Shown piece by piece: positions 14,585-22,147 of a stretch of 25,599 nucleotides of DNA; the stretch's first letter is position 1, and every line of letters starts with the position of its first letter. Under the pieces are notes generated by a model. The model ran no database searches, had not been told where the DNA came from, and saw nothing but the letters and a program-made list of their open reading frames with translations. The position numbers and the translations under genes are program-made. This stretch comes from Betaproteobacteria bacterium (GTDB lineage Bacteria > Pseudomonadota > Gammaproteobacteria > Burkholderiales > SG8-41): NCBI GenBank assembly GCA_025356695.1, contig JANXSE010000198.1, forward strand, positions 1 through 25,599. Reading direction: 5' to 3'.

Positions 14585-15130
14585 CTATGAACGTTCTGAC
14601 AGCGCTTTGACGTAATTGCGGAATGCCGGACTCAGCATGTCGACGGGGCCGTAACCGCCGCCGACGAGATTGCCGTTGCGATCGATGATGACGGTCCACG
14701 GCGCTACGCGCACGCCGAGCGAACGCGCAAACTTCATGTCCGGATCAAGCGATACCGGCAGCGTGTACTTGTGTTCGGCGAGGAAAGGTTTGACTGCCTT
14801 GCCACCGTCGCCGTCGAGAGAAATCGCGAGCATGGGTATGCCGCTTTTCTGGTATTCCTGCTGAGCCCTCTGCACGGAGGGCATCTCACCTACGCAGATG
14901 TCTCACCAGGTTGCCCAGAAGCGGGCGACGATGACTTTGCCTTTGTAGTCGTCGGTCTTCATCGTGCCGCCCGCCGCGGTCGGCAGATTGAATGCGGACA
15001 GTTTGGTTGCCGCTGACGGCGCCGAGAGGCCTTGCGGTAATGGCGGCAAATCGGCGGCGATTGCATTTGCGGACAGCAACGCGACTGCCAACAATGTGAC
15101 GGTCCGGATGCACGTTTGGAAAATTTTCAT
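14585..15130 (-). CDS. Exported TlpA-like thioredoxin with predicted selenocysteine in a UxxC active site (in-frame TGA 14903-14905)
   Basis: Read through one TGA, this is a 181-residue thioredoxin-fold protein of the TlpA/DsbE type. ATG 15130 has GGAGGA 4 bases upstream. Residues 1-25 are a signal peptide (cut AIA|ADLP). The active site is FWATW-U76-DIC79-VGEMP, that is WCxxC with the first, attacking Cys replaced by TGA and the resolving Cys kept. The rest of the fold follows in frame: ISLDGDGG, a DPDMKFARSLGVRV segment and the cis-proline loop A143-P144 before WTVIIDRNGN. U76 and C79 are the only redox residues of the mature protein. It likely reduces substrates outside the cytoplasm, with the adjacent peroxiredoxin the obvious candidate. 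A candidate SECIS hairpin follows the TGA. A gene call that stops at TGA would split it into 14903-15130 and a false ORF starting at the Met at 14884. Confidence 0.88.
14865..14882 (-). promoter_or_regulatory. Candidate SECIS hairpin of the thioredoxin-like gene
   Basis: GCCCTC and GAGGGC form a perfect 6-bp stem around the loop CGUGCA. The loop starts 27 bases after the TGA and has G then U at positions 2-3. This agrees with the bacterial SECIS pattern: a stem-loop with G in the first two loop bases, loop about 16-37 bases from the UGA, inside the coding region. Confidence 0.65.
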
Positions 15131-15167
15131 CGTTCCTCCAGCATTAACTTTGACCTGCCAAGCAGGC

Positions 15168-15196
15168 AACATAACAGAGTGCTTAATGCGCCACAA
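15168..15196 (-). promoter_or_regulatory. Weak possible promoter before the selenoprotein pair
   Basis: On the minus strand TTGTGG (15196-15191), 17 bases and TATGTT (15173-15168) lie in the 85-bp gap between the Bug gene and the thioredoxin-like gene. The match is weak. A CCTGC-TTG-GCAGG mini-hairpin follows. The pair may instead be read from the Bug operon. Confidence 0.25.
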
Positions 15197-15215
15197 GTTG
15201 CACTATAGCCCGCCT

Positions 15216-16199
15216 TTATTCGGCGCGCGCGCCCGACTCTTTGACCACCTTCGCCCACTTGACGATTTCGGACTTGATATAAGTGGCGAACTCCTCCGGC
15301 GTAGTGCCTGAGGCTTCCGTTCCGGTGGCAAGCAAACGCTCTTTCACCTCCGCCACATGCAGGAGTTTGACGACCTCGCTGTTCAATCTCGCGACGATGG
15401 CCTTCGGCGTGCCGGCCGGCGCCGCCATGCCGTACCAGGTAATCGCTTCGAAGCCGGGGAGCGCCGCTTCGGCGATGGTCGGCAGCTCGGGCGTGGTCAG
15501 CGAGCGTTTCGCGCTGGTCACCGCAATCGCTTTCAGCTTGCCGGCTTTCACTTGCGGCAGTGCCGGCGGCATGGTCGAGAACATCAGCTGCACCTGCCCC
15601 GCGAGTAGATCGGTCAATGCCGGCGCCGCGCCCTTATATGGAACGTGGACGAGTTTTACGCCGGCCATGGTGTTGAACAATTCACCGGCAAGCTGCGCCG
15701 GCGTACCCAGCCCCGACGAGGCAAAATTGATTCTGCCCGGGCTCGCCTTTGCCAGCACGATCAGTTCTTTAACCGTATGCGCCTGCACCGACGGATGCGC
15801 CACCAGCAGATTGGGCGTCGCGCCGGCAAGCGTAATCAATGCAAAATCCTTCAACGGATCGAACGGCAGCTTGCCCATCAAACTGCCGTTGATCGAGAAC
15901 GGGCCCGACAAGGCCATCACCAGCGTGTAACCATCGGGCACCGCTTTGGCGACGATGTCGGTGCCGATATTGCCACCGGCACCGCCGCGATTATCAACAA
16001 TGATTTGTGTGCCCAGCGCTTCGCCGAGTTTCTGCGCGATGGTACGACCGGTGATATCGGAACCGCCGCCCGGCGGAAACGGCACAACGAGGCGGATCGG
16101 CCGGTCGGGATAATTCTGACCGGTCGCAGGAAACGCCGACAACGCTGCGCTTGTGATTAACACCGCTGCCACTGCGCGCCATTTTATTTGATACTGCAT
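15216..16199 (-). CDS. Bug/TctC-family periplasmic solute-binding protein
   Basis: 327 residues. I place the start at ATG 16199, with AAAGG upstream and a signal peptide right after it (MQYQIKWRAVAAVLITSAAL, cut near residue 28). The in-frame extension to 16370 would put a long Arg/Lys-rich tail before the signal. Landmarks are YPDRPIRLVVPF, PPGGGSDITGRTI, IVDNRGGAGGNIG, PDGYTLVMA and HVPYKGAAPAL. Its C-terminal KSEIVKWAKVVKESG resembles the Bug proteins ending at 16255 and 18089, so these three may be a local duplication group. It ends 85 bp before the selenoprotein pair. Confidence 0.93.
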   Translation of the reverse strand: MQYQIKWRAVAAVLITSAALSAFPATGQNYPDRPIRLVVPFPPGGGSDITGRTIAQKLGEALGTQIIVDNRGGAGGNIGTDIVAKAVPDGYTLVMALSGPFSINGSLMGKLPFDPLKDFALITLAGATPNLLVAHPSVQAHTVKELIVLAKASPGRINFASSGLGTPAQLAGELFNTMAGVKLVHVPYKGAAPALTDLLAGQVQLMFSTMPPALPQVKAGKLKAIAVTSAKRSLTTPELPTIAEAALPGFEAITWYGMAAPAGTPKAIVARLNSEVVKLLHVAEVKERLLATGTEASGTTPEEFATYIKSEIVKWAKVVKESGARAE

Positions 16200-16254
16200 T
16201 GTTTTACCTTTCAAAACTATATTAGTGTGACGCAAGGCCGCTAGTTTACGCGCC

Positions 16255-17235
16255 TCAATGCGCTGCGTCGGCTTTGACTCCCGCTGCCTGCAGAACCTTC
16301 GCCCATTTGAGAATTTCCTGCCTGATATAAGCGGCGAACTCTTCCGCGCTATTGCCGACGGGATCGACACCCTGCGCTTTCAGACGTTCCCTGACGTCGG
16401 TCACCTTCAGCGCCGCGGCAATTTCACTGCTCAGCTGTACGATCACATTGCGCGGCGTGCGCGCCGGCGCCAGCACACCGTACCAGGAGCCGGACTCATA
16501 ACCGGGCAAGCCCGATTCAGCGACCGTCGGCAATTCCGGCATCACCGCCGAACGTGCGCGCCCGGTCACCGCAATCGCACGCAGGCGCCCCGAACGCACA
16601 TGCGGCAGAGTCGTCGGACTGGTCCCGAACATCAGTGCGAGCCGTCCGGCAACTAGATCGTTGATGCCGATGCTCGCACCTTTGTACGGCACATGCGTGA
16701 GTTTGACGCCGGCGACAATGTTGAACAGCTCCGCCGCGAGATGCGGTGCGTCACCGGTGCCGGCCGATGGAAACAGCAGTTCGCCCGGCTTGGCTTTGGC
16801 CAGCGCGATCAGTTCAGTAACCGAGTTGATGGGTTGTGACGGATGCACCGCCAGTATCAGCGGCGTGGTCGCCACCAGCGACACCGGCGCGAAATCGCGG
16901 ATCGAATCGTACGGCAGCTTGCTTACCAGCGTGACATTGATTGCCAGTGTGCTGCTCGACATTACCAGCGTGTAGCCATCGGGCGCCGCCTTCGCCACCA
17001 GCTCCATGCCGATGATGGTGGTGGCGCCGGGACGGTTATCGACAACGACTGATTGCCCGATGTTTTTCGACATCGCGGCGGCAAGCGTGCGCGACACCAG
17101 ATCGTTGCCGCCGCCGGGCGCGAATGGCGAAATCAACCGCAGCGGACGCGATGGAAACTCTTCCGCGGCGGGCGCAACCGTCGCCAGCAGCAACAGCGCA
17201 ACGGGCAGCGGCGCCCGCAAAAAACTAACTCTCAT
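16255..17235 (-). CDS. Bug/TctC-family periplasmic solute-binding protein
   Basis: 326 residues from ATG 17235, a start that overlaps the last codons of the upstream alpha/beta hydrolase gene (hydrolase stop at 17225). A longer start at 17250 is also in frame. The overlap indicates translational coupling. Signal peptide MRVSFLRAPLPVALLLLATV is cut near APA|AEEF. Landmarks are FPSRPLRLISPF, APGGGNDLVSRTL (Asn before Asp), VVDNRPGATTIIG, PDGYTLVMS and HVPYKGASIGI. The coupling suggests that the imported or sensed compound is related to the hydrolase substrate or product, possibly an ester or lactone. Confidence 0.92.
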   Translation of the reverse strand: MRVSFLRAPLPVALLLLATVAPAAEEFPSRPLRLISPFAPGGGNDLVSRTLAAAMSKNIGQSVVVDNRPGATTIIGMELVAKAAPDGYTLVMSSSTLAINVTLVSKLPYDSIRDFAPVSLVATTPLILAVHPSQPINSVTELIALAKAKPGELLFPSAGTGDAPHLAAELFNIVAGVKLTHVPYKGASIGINDLVAGRLALMFGTSPTTLPHVRSGRLRAIAVTGRARSAVMPELPTVAESGLPGYESGSWYGVLAPARTPRNVIVQLSSEIAAALKVTDVRERLKAQGVDPVGNSAEEFAAYIRQEILKWAKVLQAAGVKADAAH

Positions 17236-18058
17236 GACAAGCGGTGCCATCGTGTTGCGCAGCGAAATGCAGCACCTGTGTCGCGCACGATGCCGGTTGC
17301 GTGCAATGCAGATTGTGAAAATGCGAAGGTAGATGCACCAGCCGCAGGTTGCGCACGTTTTTCTTTAACGCCTCTTCCTGTTCCGGCGTGGAATGCGTGT
17401 CATGCGACGGATAAATTACCAGCGTCGGCGCTTCAATACGCGCGAGATAAGGTGTGGTATCGAGGCCGTAGGTAAATTTCTGCATGTTGATCATGACTTC
17501 GAGATCGGACTTGCCCTGCTCCGCCGCGAACCATTCCATCAGCCCCGGATCGGTGCCGGGCGGAAAGCGATCGGCGCCGTTCTTGGCGCGCGCGTAAGCC
17601 ATCGGCCCGAGCTTGCGCAGCGCGGCCTCGCCCACACCGACCCGCTGCGCCGCGGTCGCGTTGAGCCGCACTGGTGCCGAAACGAGGCTCAGTGTACGCA
17701 CGCACTGCGGCCGCTCGGCCGCAAACAGCATGCCGATGATGCCGCCGGTCGATTCGCCGCAATAGTGGACGGTTTCGGCGCCGACAGCATCGAGTATCGC
17801 CTCAAGATCGGCGATCCAGTTCTGCACCGAGAACCCGCTCTTTACATCGAAATCGCGCGACGACTGCCCGAGTCCGCGCAGATCGGTGCGCACCACTTTG
17901 AAAAAACGCGCCAGATACGGCACCCACTGGTACCAGAATTTCGATGAACGCGCGAAGCCGTGCTGCAAAACCATTACCGGCGCATTGCGCCAGGGATCGG
18001 TGTAATCGTCGAGTTCGTAATGCAGCGCGGGCTGGCCGCGGCGTTCAACGGTGGGCAT
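17225..18058 (-). CDS. Alpha/beta-fold hydrolase
   Basis: 277 residues, no signal peptide, so cytoplasmic. The fold is shown by the oxyanion segment VLQHGFARSS, the nucleophile elbow CGESTGG (Ser is the nucleophile), an Asp in YPSHDTHS after the last strands and a His in SHFHNLH near the C-terminus, completing a Ser-Asp-His triad. The sequence resembles lactonase/esterase members such as 3-oxoadipate enol-lactonase, but no substrate can be assigned. The last 25 residues (CTQPASCATQVLHFAAQHDG) contain several His and Cys. An A-rich stretch, not a classic Shine-Dalgarno, precedes the ATG. It lies between two Bug genes, 30 bases from the one upstream and overlapping the one downstream. Confidence 0.88.
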   Translation of the reverse strand: MPTVERRGQPALHYELDDYTDPWRNAPVMVLQHGFARSSKFWYQWVPYLARFFKVVRTDLRGLGQSSRDFDVKSGFSVQNWIADLEAILDAVGAETVHYCGESTGGIIGMLFAAERPQCVRTLSLVSAPVRLNATAAQRVGVGEAALRKLGPMAYARAKNGADRFPPGTDPGLMEWFAAEQGKSDLEVMINMQKFTYGLDTTPYLARIEAPTLVIYPSHDTHSTPEQEEALKKNVRNLRLVHLPSHFHNLHCTQPASCATQVLHFAAQHDGTACHES

Positions 18059-18088
18059 TTTTTTTATGCGCGCGGAAACACGCCATCC

Positions 18089-19063
18089 TTATTCCGCTTT
18101 GATTTTGGCGGTCTTGATGACTTTCGCCCACTTGGCGATTTCTGATTTTATATAAGCACCGAATTCGTCGGGCGTGCTGCCGACCGGCTCGAAACCCTGC
18201 GCCAGCAATTTTTCTTTAGTGTCCGCCACTGCCAGCAATTTGATGATTTCGCCATGCAATCTGGTGACGATTGTTTTCGGGGTACGCGCCGGCGCCAGCA
18301 CGCCGTACCAGGTTGAAACTTCATAACCTTTGACGCCCGCTTCGGCGATGCTCGGCAGATCGGGCAGCGATTGCGAGCGCTTCGCGCTGGTAACGCCGAG
18401 CGCCCGCAGCTTGCCCGATTTCACATGCGGCATGGCTGCCGGCGTCGTCGTCATCATGAATTGCATCTGCCCCGACATCAGATCAACCATTCCCGGTCCG
18501 CCGCCTTTATACGGCACGTGCACGACCTCAATACCGGTCATCATCGCCAGCAATTCCGGCGCCAGATGCGAAGAGCTGCCGATGCCGGCCGACGAATAAT
18601 TCAGCGCGCCCGGCTTCGATTTAGCGAGCGCGATGAACTCCTTGACCGTTTTCGCCGGCAGCGACGGATGCACGATCAGGATGTTCGGCGTCAATGCAAC
18701 CAGACTGATCGGCTCGAAATCGTTGACCGGATCGTACGGAATTTTCGCGAACAGGCTGACGTTGATCGCGTTCGGCGCGACGTTGCCCATCATCACGGTG
18801 TAACCATCGGGCGCCGCACGCGCGACGATTTCGGTGCCGATATTGCCGGTGGCGCCACCGCGATTGTCGACGACTACGGTTTGACCGAAAGTCTCACTCA
18901 GTTTCTGCGCCACCATGCGGCCGACGATGTCGGTGCCGCCGCCGGGCGGATAGGGAACGATCATGCGGATCGAACGTGTTGGATAAGCGTCTTGCGCCAT
19001 CGCCGGCGCTATAGCTGCAGCAAAAGCTATTACGAGCGGCAGGCAACTATTGAGCATGCGCAT
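18089..19063 (-). CDS. Bug/TctC-family periplasmic solute-binding protein
   Basis: 324 residues; the ATG at 19063 lies 11 bases after the stop of the oxidoreductase gene, with a GGGA upstream. Signal peptide is residues 1-23 (cut AMA|QDAY). Landmarks are YPTRSIRMIVPY, PPGGGTDIVGRMV, VVDNRGGATGNIG, PDGYTVMMG and HVPYKGGGPGM. Close spacing to both neighbours makes an oxidoreductase-Bug-hydrolase-Bug-Bug operon likely. Its C-terminus (KSEIAKWAKVIKTAKIKAE) is close to the copy ending at 15216. Confidence 0.93.
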   Translation of the reverse strand: MRMLNSCLPLVIAFAAAIAPAMAQDAYPTRSIRMIVPYPPGGGTDIVGRMVAQKLSETFGQTVVVDNRGGATGNIGTEIVARAAPDGYTVMMGNVAPNAINVSLFAKIPYDPVNDFEPISLVALTPNILIVHPSLPAKTVKEFIALAKSKPGALNYSSAGIGSSSHLAPELLAMMTGIEVVHVPYKGGGPGMVDLMSGQMQFMMTTTPAAMPHVKSGKLRALGVTSAKRSQSLPDLPSIAEAGVKGYEVSTWYGVLAPARTPKTIVTRLHGEIIKLLAVADTKEKLLAQGFEPVGSTPDEFGAYIKSEIAKWAKVIKTAKIKAE

Positions 19064-19074
19064 GATTTTCCCGT

Positions 19075-20187
19075 CTACGCCGACATCGGCAGCTTGACCT
19101 GCCGTCCGGTATCCGCGGCGAGTTCAATTGCGAGTGTGGTTTCAAGATTGATACGCGCCTCTTGCGGTGTCGCCAGCACGCACTTCTTACCTGTGGCGAG
19201 ATGATCAAGCCAGGCGCGCGTTTCATTCGCAATCGGCCCCCAGAAATCGCCGAGCGCCCAGTCGCCGGGCGTGCCGCTGTTCAGAAACACCATATTGGTG
19301 GTGTGATCGGGCAGATATACGTGCGGCAGCCCCTTCTCGCTGTACATGATCTGGTCGGTGTGATCGTCATCCAGAATCATCACGCCTTCGCTGCCGAGGA
19401 TTTCGACGCGCGCAGCATGGCCCAGCGACGGATATTTTTCCGGCAGCGCGTAACACACGCCGAGATTGACCACGGCGCCGCTCGCATAAGTGAGAATCGC
19501 CCAACTCACGTCATCAACATCATGCCCGGCGGCTTTCAACACGCCCTTCTGGCCGCGCGCATACACTTCGACCGGCGCGCCGCCGTCGAGAAACCAGTTC
19601 ATCAGATCAACGTAATAGGTCAGCGCATCAACTACCGGCGTGGCGTGCGGATTCCTGCCGAGCATCGCCAGCGCCTGCGAACGCGAATTGTAAACGCGCG
19701 CCGCCGCGCCGATTACCTTGCCGATGCGCCCCTGCACGATCTGCTCCTTGGCGACAAGATAACGGTCTTTGTAGCGCCGGCTGTAACCGACGCGCACTTC
19801 GACGCCGGCTTTCGTGGCCGCAGCGATGATGCGGTCCGCATCAGCGGTGCTTAACGCGATCGGCTTCTCCACCAGCACAGGTTTACCGAGCTCAATCGCC
19901 AGCAGCACCGCATCAAGATGTTCGCCCTCGCTGGTCGAGACAATGACGGCGTTGACTTCGGGATGCGCGATGATCGCGCGATTGTCGGTCGACACGAAGC
20001 CGGCGCCGACGGTCTTCGCAAGTTTTTGCGCATTGGCCTCGACCGTGTCCGAGACCGCAATAAATTTCACTGCCGGATGTTCCGAAGCAAGCCGCGAGCG
20101 CAGCGTGCCAATGCGGCCTGAACCGACGACCGCGATGCCGAGTTGTTTGCGTTGAATGATTGCGTCCTCCAGCCGGCATTTTCGCAC
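19075..20187 (-). CDS. Gfo/Idh/MocA family NAD(P)-dependent oxidoreductase
   Basis: Up to 370 residues. The family oxidises or reduces sugars, inositols and related polyols in the cytoplasm. Seen are the N-terminal Rossmann motif VVGSGRIG (20-27), the hallmark EKP (107-109) of VLVEKPIAL, and the C-terminal alpha/beta domain with a typical Asp-His region (GHDVDDVSW). The start is uncertain: GTG at 20187 has no ribosome site, whereas a perfect GGAGGA lies at 20165-20170, 4 bases before ATC and 7 before ATT (20155-20157), both in frame. A rare ATT start would remove the first ten residues and fits the family N-terminus better. Confidence 0.88.
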   Translation of the reverse strand: MRKCRLEDAIIQRKQLGIAVVGSGRIGTLRSRLASEHPAVKFIAVSDTVEANAQKLAKTVGAGFVSTDNRAIIAHPEVNAVIVSTSEGEHLDAVLLAIELGKPVLVEKPIALSTADADRIIAAATKAGVEVRVGYSRRYKDRYLVAKEQIVQGRIGKVIGAAARVYNSRSQALAMLGRNPHATPVVDALTYYVDLMNWFLDGGAPVEVYARGQKGVLKAAGHDVDDVSWAILTYASGAVVNLGVCYALPEKYPSLGHAARVEILGSEGVMILDDDHTDQIMYSEKGLPHVYLPDHTTNMVFLNSGTPGDWALGDFWGPIANETRAWLDHLATGKKCVLATPQEARINLETTLAIELAADTGRQVKLPMSA

Positions 20188-20236
20188 AAGGCGGGAGTTG
20201 CATGGCGGCGCAGGCGCGCCGCAAATTACAGACTGA

Positions 20237-20821
20237 TTATTGACCGGCCGTCAGCATGATGCGGCCGGACTCGTCGCGGACCGCCATAGTCGCCGCGCGC
20301 ATTCCGCCTCCAATCCCCAGAGTGGAAATAATATCGCGTTTGCCAAGCGCATCGACGAACTGCTGCACGTTGATCGAATTGTTCGCCGGCGCCTTGATTT
20401 CAACCGTGATTCCCGGCGACTTCGGGTCCGCCACCTCCATCGACTTGCCGGGTGCAATAACGCCCGTAACAGACGGCGTCGTATTCCCGCCAAAAAGAAC
20501 GCCGTTCGGACTGATCAGGATGACTCGTCCATTCGATTGCAAATTCCCGACGATCGCAGGGTTCGCGCCAATAACTCGACCTAACGTCGCCGAGGACCCG
20601 GATTGCTGCACAAACCGCGTTATATCGTTGGCGCCGATCGAAAACGTGGCAATCGAACCGCTACGGGTAATATTCAACGGCGTCAGCGTATTCAGATTGA
20701 TCAAAACCTGCGAGCCGCCGGTGATGGCAAGCGGACTCGGCTGCGCGTTTGCAGCGCCGGCCGCACAAAACCCGATCGCAACGACAGCAAGCAGATCAAA
20801 CGGTCTGGATAGTCGTTTCAT
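20237..20821 (-). CDS. Short exported protein with a filamentous-haemagglutinin TPS (two-partner secretion) domain
   Basis: 194 residues from ATG 20821, preceded by GGAGGA 4 bases upstream. Residues 1-26 are a signal peptide (cut about ANA|QPSP). The mature protein has the TPS-domain landmarks: NITRSGSIATFSIGAND, then LGRVIGANPAIVGNLQSNGR followed by VILISPNGVLFGG, the counterpart of the FhaB NPNGVLFG motif. In TpsA proteins this domain starts a beta-helix of thousands of residues that is exported by a TpsB pore. Here the protein stops after a short RDESGRIMLTAG segment and no TpsB gene is visible. It may be a remnant or a stand-alone beta-helix seed. It lies 49 bases upstream of the oxidoreductase gene. 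Confidence 0.78.
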   Translation of the reverse strand: MKRLSRPFDLLAVVAIGFCAAGAANAQPSPLAITGGSQVLINLNTLTPLNITRSGSIATFSIGANDITRFVQQSGSSATLGRVIGANPAIVGNLQSNGRVILISPNGVLFGGNTTPSVTGVIAPGKSMEVADPKSPGITVEIKAPANNSINVQQFVDALGKRDIISTLGIGGGMRAATMAVRDESGRIMLTAGQ

Positions 20822-21033
20822 GCATTCCTCCGACGGTCTTGCACTAACGTGAGCGGTCAGTCTATGCCCCTGTCCTGCCGGGGTCAAACCGCTCTTTTTC
20901 GGACCGGGCAACGGTTTTTGATGCGCCACAACACCGCCGACTGCGCGGAACAGCGACCGACGCACGCTTTACGCGCGGAAGGTGCCGGCGTAGCATCCTT
21001 CGCACAACAAAAAACCACCGAGGGAGATTCAGC
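20822..21033. other. Divergent intergenic region
   Basis: A 212-bp gap between the minus-strand TPS-domain gene and the plus-strand amidohydrolase gene must hold both promoters. I see the two ribosome sites at its ends but no strong -35/-10 pair and no clear operator dyad. Confidence 0.5.
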
Positions 21034-22101
21034 ATGGATGATTCCAACACGACGTCGCCGCAAAACCGCCGCGAATTTCTAAAAATCAGCGCTGCTGCGG
21101 CAGCCATTTCCACGCTCACAACGAATGCTGCTGCGCAAACGCGCAGCGGCGGCTCGATCGACGCGCATGCGCACTGGGCGCCGGAAGTCTATATCAAAGC
21201 CGTTACTGCGCTCGGCCAGGCGCCGCGCACGCGCGGCAAGGCGATTGAACCCAAGCTGCACGATCTTAAATTGCGCATGCAATGGATGGACGAACGCAAT
21301 GTGCAGATGCACGTGCTGACGCTGTCGGGCAGCGCCCCCTGGGGCTGGGCCAAACCCGATGAAGCGGTGCGTCTCGCGCAAATCGTCAACGACGCCGGCA
21401 TGGAAGCGCACGCAACCTGGCCCGAGCGTTTTCTGATCGGCGCCGCGGTGCCCGTGCGCAATCCGGCCGCGGCGATTGCCGAGCTCAACCGTGTCGCCGG
21501 CAAACCCGGCATACGCGGCGTCGGTTTGCCGAATTCGCTAGACGGCAAGGACTATCTGTTCGCGCCCGAATACGCGCCCTTCCTCGCGCGTTGCGAAGAG
21601 CTCGGCCTGCCGCTGATTTTTCATCCGATCGATTACGCGCCGCATCACTACAGCGAACCGCGGCTTGAAGGCCCCGATCTGCTCTACAACACGCTGGGCT
21701 TTCCGTTCGAGACGGCAACCACCGCGGCCAAGTTCATTTTCAGCGGCGTGCTCGACCGCCATCCGAAGCTCGACATCGTGCTGCCGCACTCGGGCGGCTG
21801 CATTCCATACCTTGCGGGTCGCATCCAGCACAGCATCAACAAGGGCGCGACCGAAACCAAGCTGAAAAATCCGGTCCGCGATTACGTCAAACGCTTCCAC
21901 TACGATTCGCTCGCTTACTATCCGGAAACGCTGCGCTTCATGATCAACCTGCTCGGCATCGATCGCATTGTCATCGGCACCGACAGTTTTGCGACCATGG
22001 ATGTCGATCAGCCCAACGCGCTGGTCGAGCAGTTGAATCTGCCGGCGGCCGATCGCGAAAAGATTTTTTCCGGCAACGCGCGGCGCTTGTTCAAAATCTG
22101 A
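21034..22101 (+). CDS. Tat-exported amidohydrolase (amidohydrolase_2, ACMSD-like)
   Basis: 355 residues with GAGGGAGA 6 bases before the ATG. The N-terminus has a Tat signal, NRREFLKISAAAAAIS (residues 11-26), so the folded metalloenzyme would be exported. The TIM-barrel amidohydrolase motifs are D43-A-H45-A-H47 (first metal His pair), H197 in FHPIDY, H252 in LPHSGG and D317 in GTDSF. These match 2-amino-3-carboxymuconate semialdehyde decarboxylase/resorcylate decarboxylase-type enzymes, which decarboxylate or hydrolyse aromatic-ring products. The exact reaction is not assignable. It is followed 46 bases later, on the same strand, by the Mo hydroxylase gene, suggesting a two-gene exported degradation module. 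Confidence 0.9.
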   Translation: MDDSNTTSPQNRREFLKISAAAAAISTLTTNAAAQTRSGGSIDAHAHWAPEVYIKAVTALGQAPRTRGKAIEPKLHDLKLRMQWMDERNVQMHVLTLSGSAPWGWAKPDEAVRLAQIVNDAGMEAHATWPERFLIGAAVPVRNPAAAIAELNRVAGKPGIRGVGLPNSLDGKDYLFAPEYAPFLARCEELGLPLIFHPIDYAPHHYSEPRLEGPDLLYNTLGFPFETATTAAKFIFSGVLDRHPKLDIVLPHSGGCIPYLAGRIQHSINKGATETKLKNPVRDYVKRFHYDSLAYYPETLRFMINLLGIDRIVIGTDSFATMDVDQPNALVEQLNLPAADREKIFSGNARRLFKI

Positions 22102-22147
22102 TTTCCGTACAATACGATCGCAACGACGATCGTCCGGGAGGAAAAAC

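Noticed and set aside
14341..14905. Reading the thioredoxin and peroxiredoxin genes as pseudogenes or as four separate short ORFs.
   Set aside because: Each has a single stop, both TGA, both exactly at the catalytic Cys, with conserved sequence in the same frame on both sides and a terminator at the true end. Random nonsense mutations would not be expected to fall there in both.
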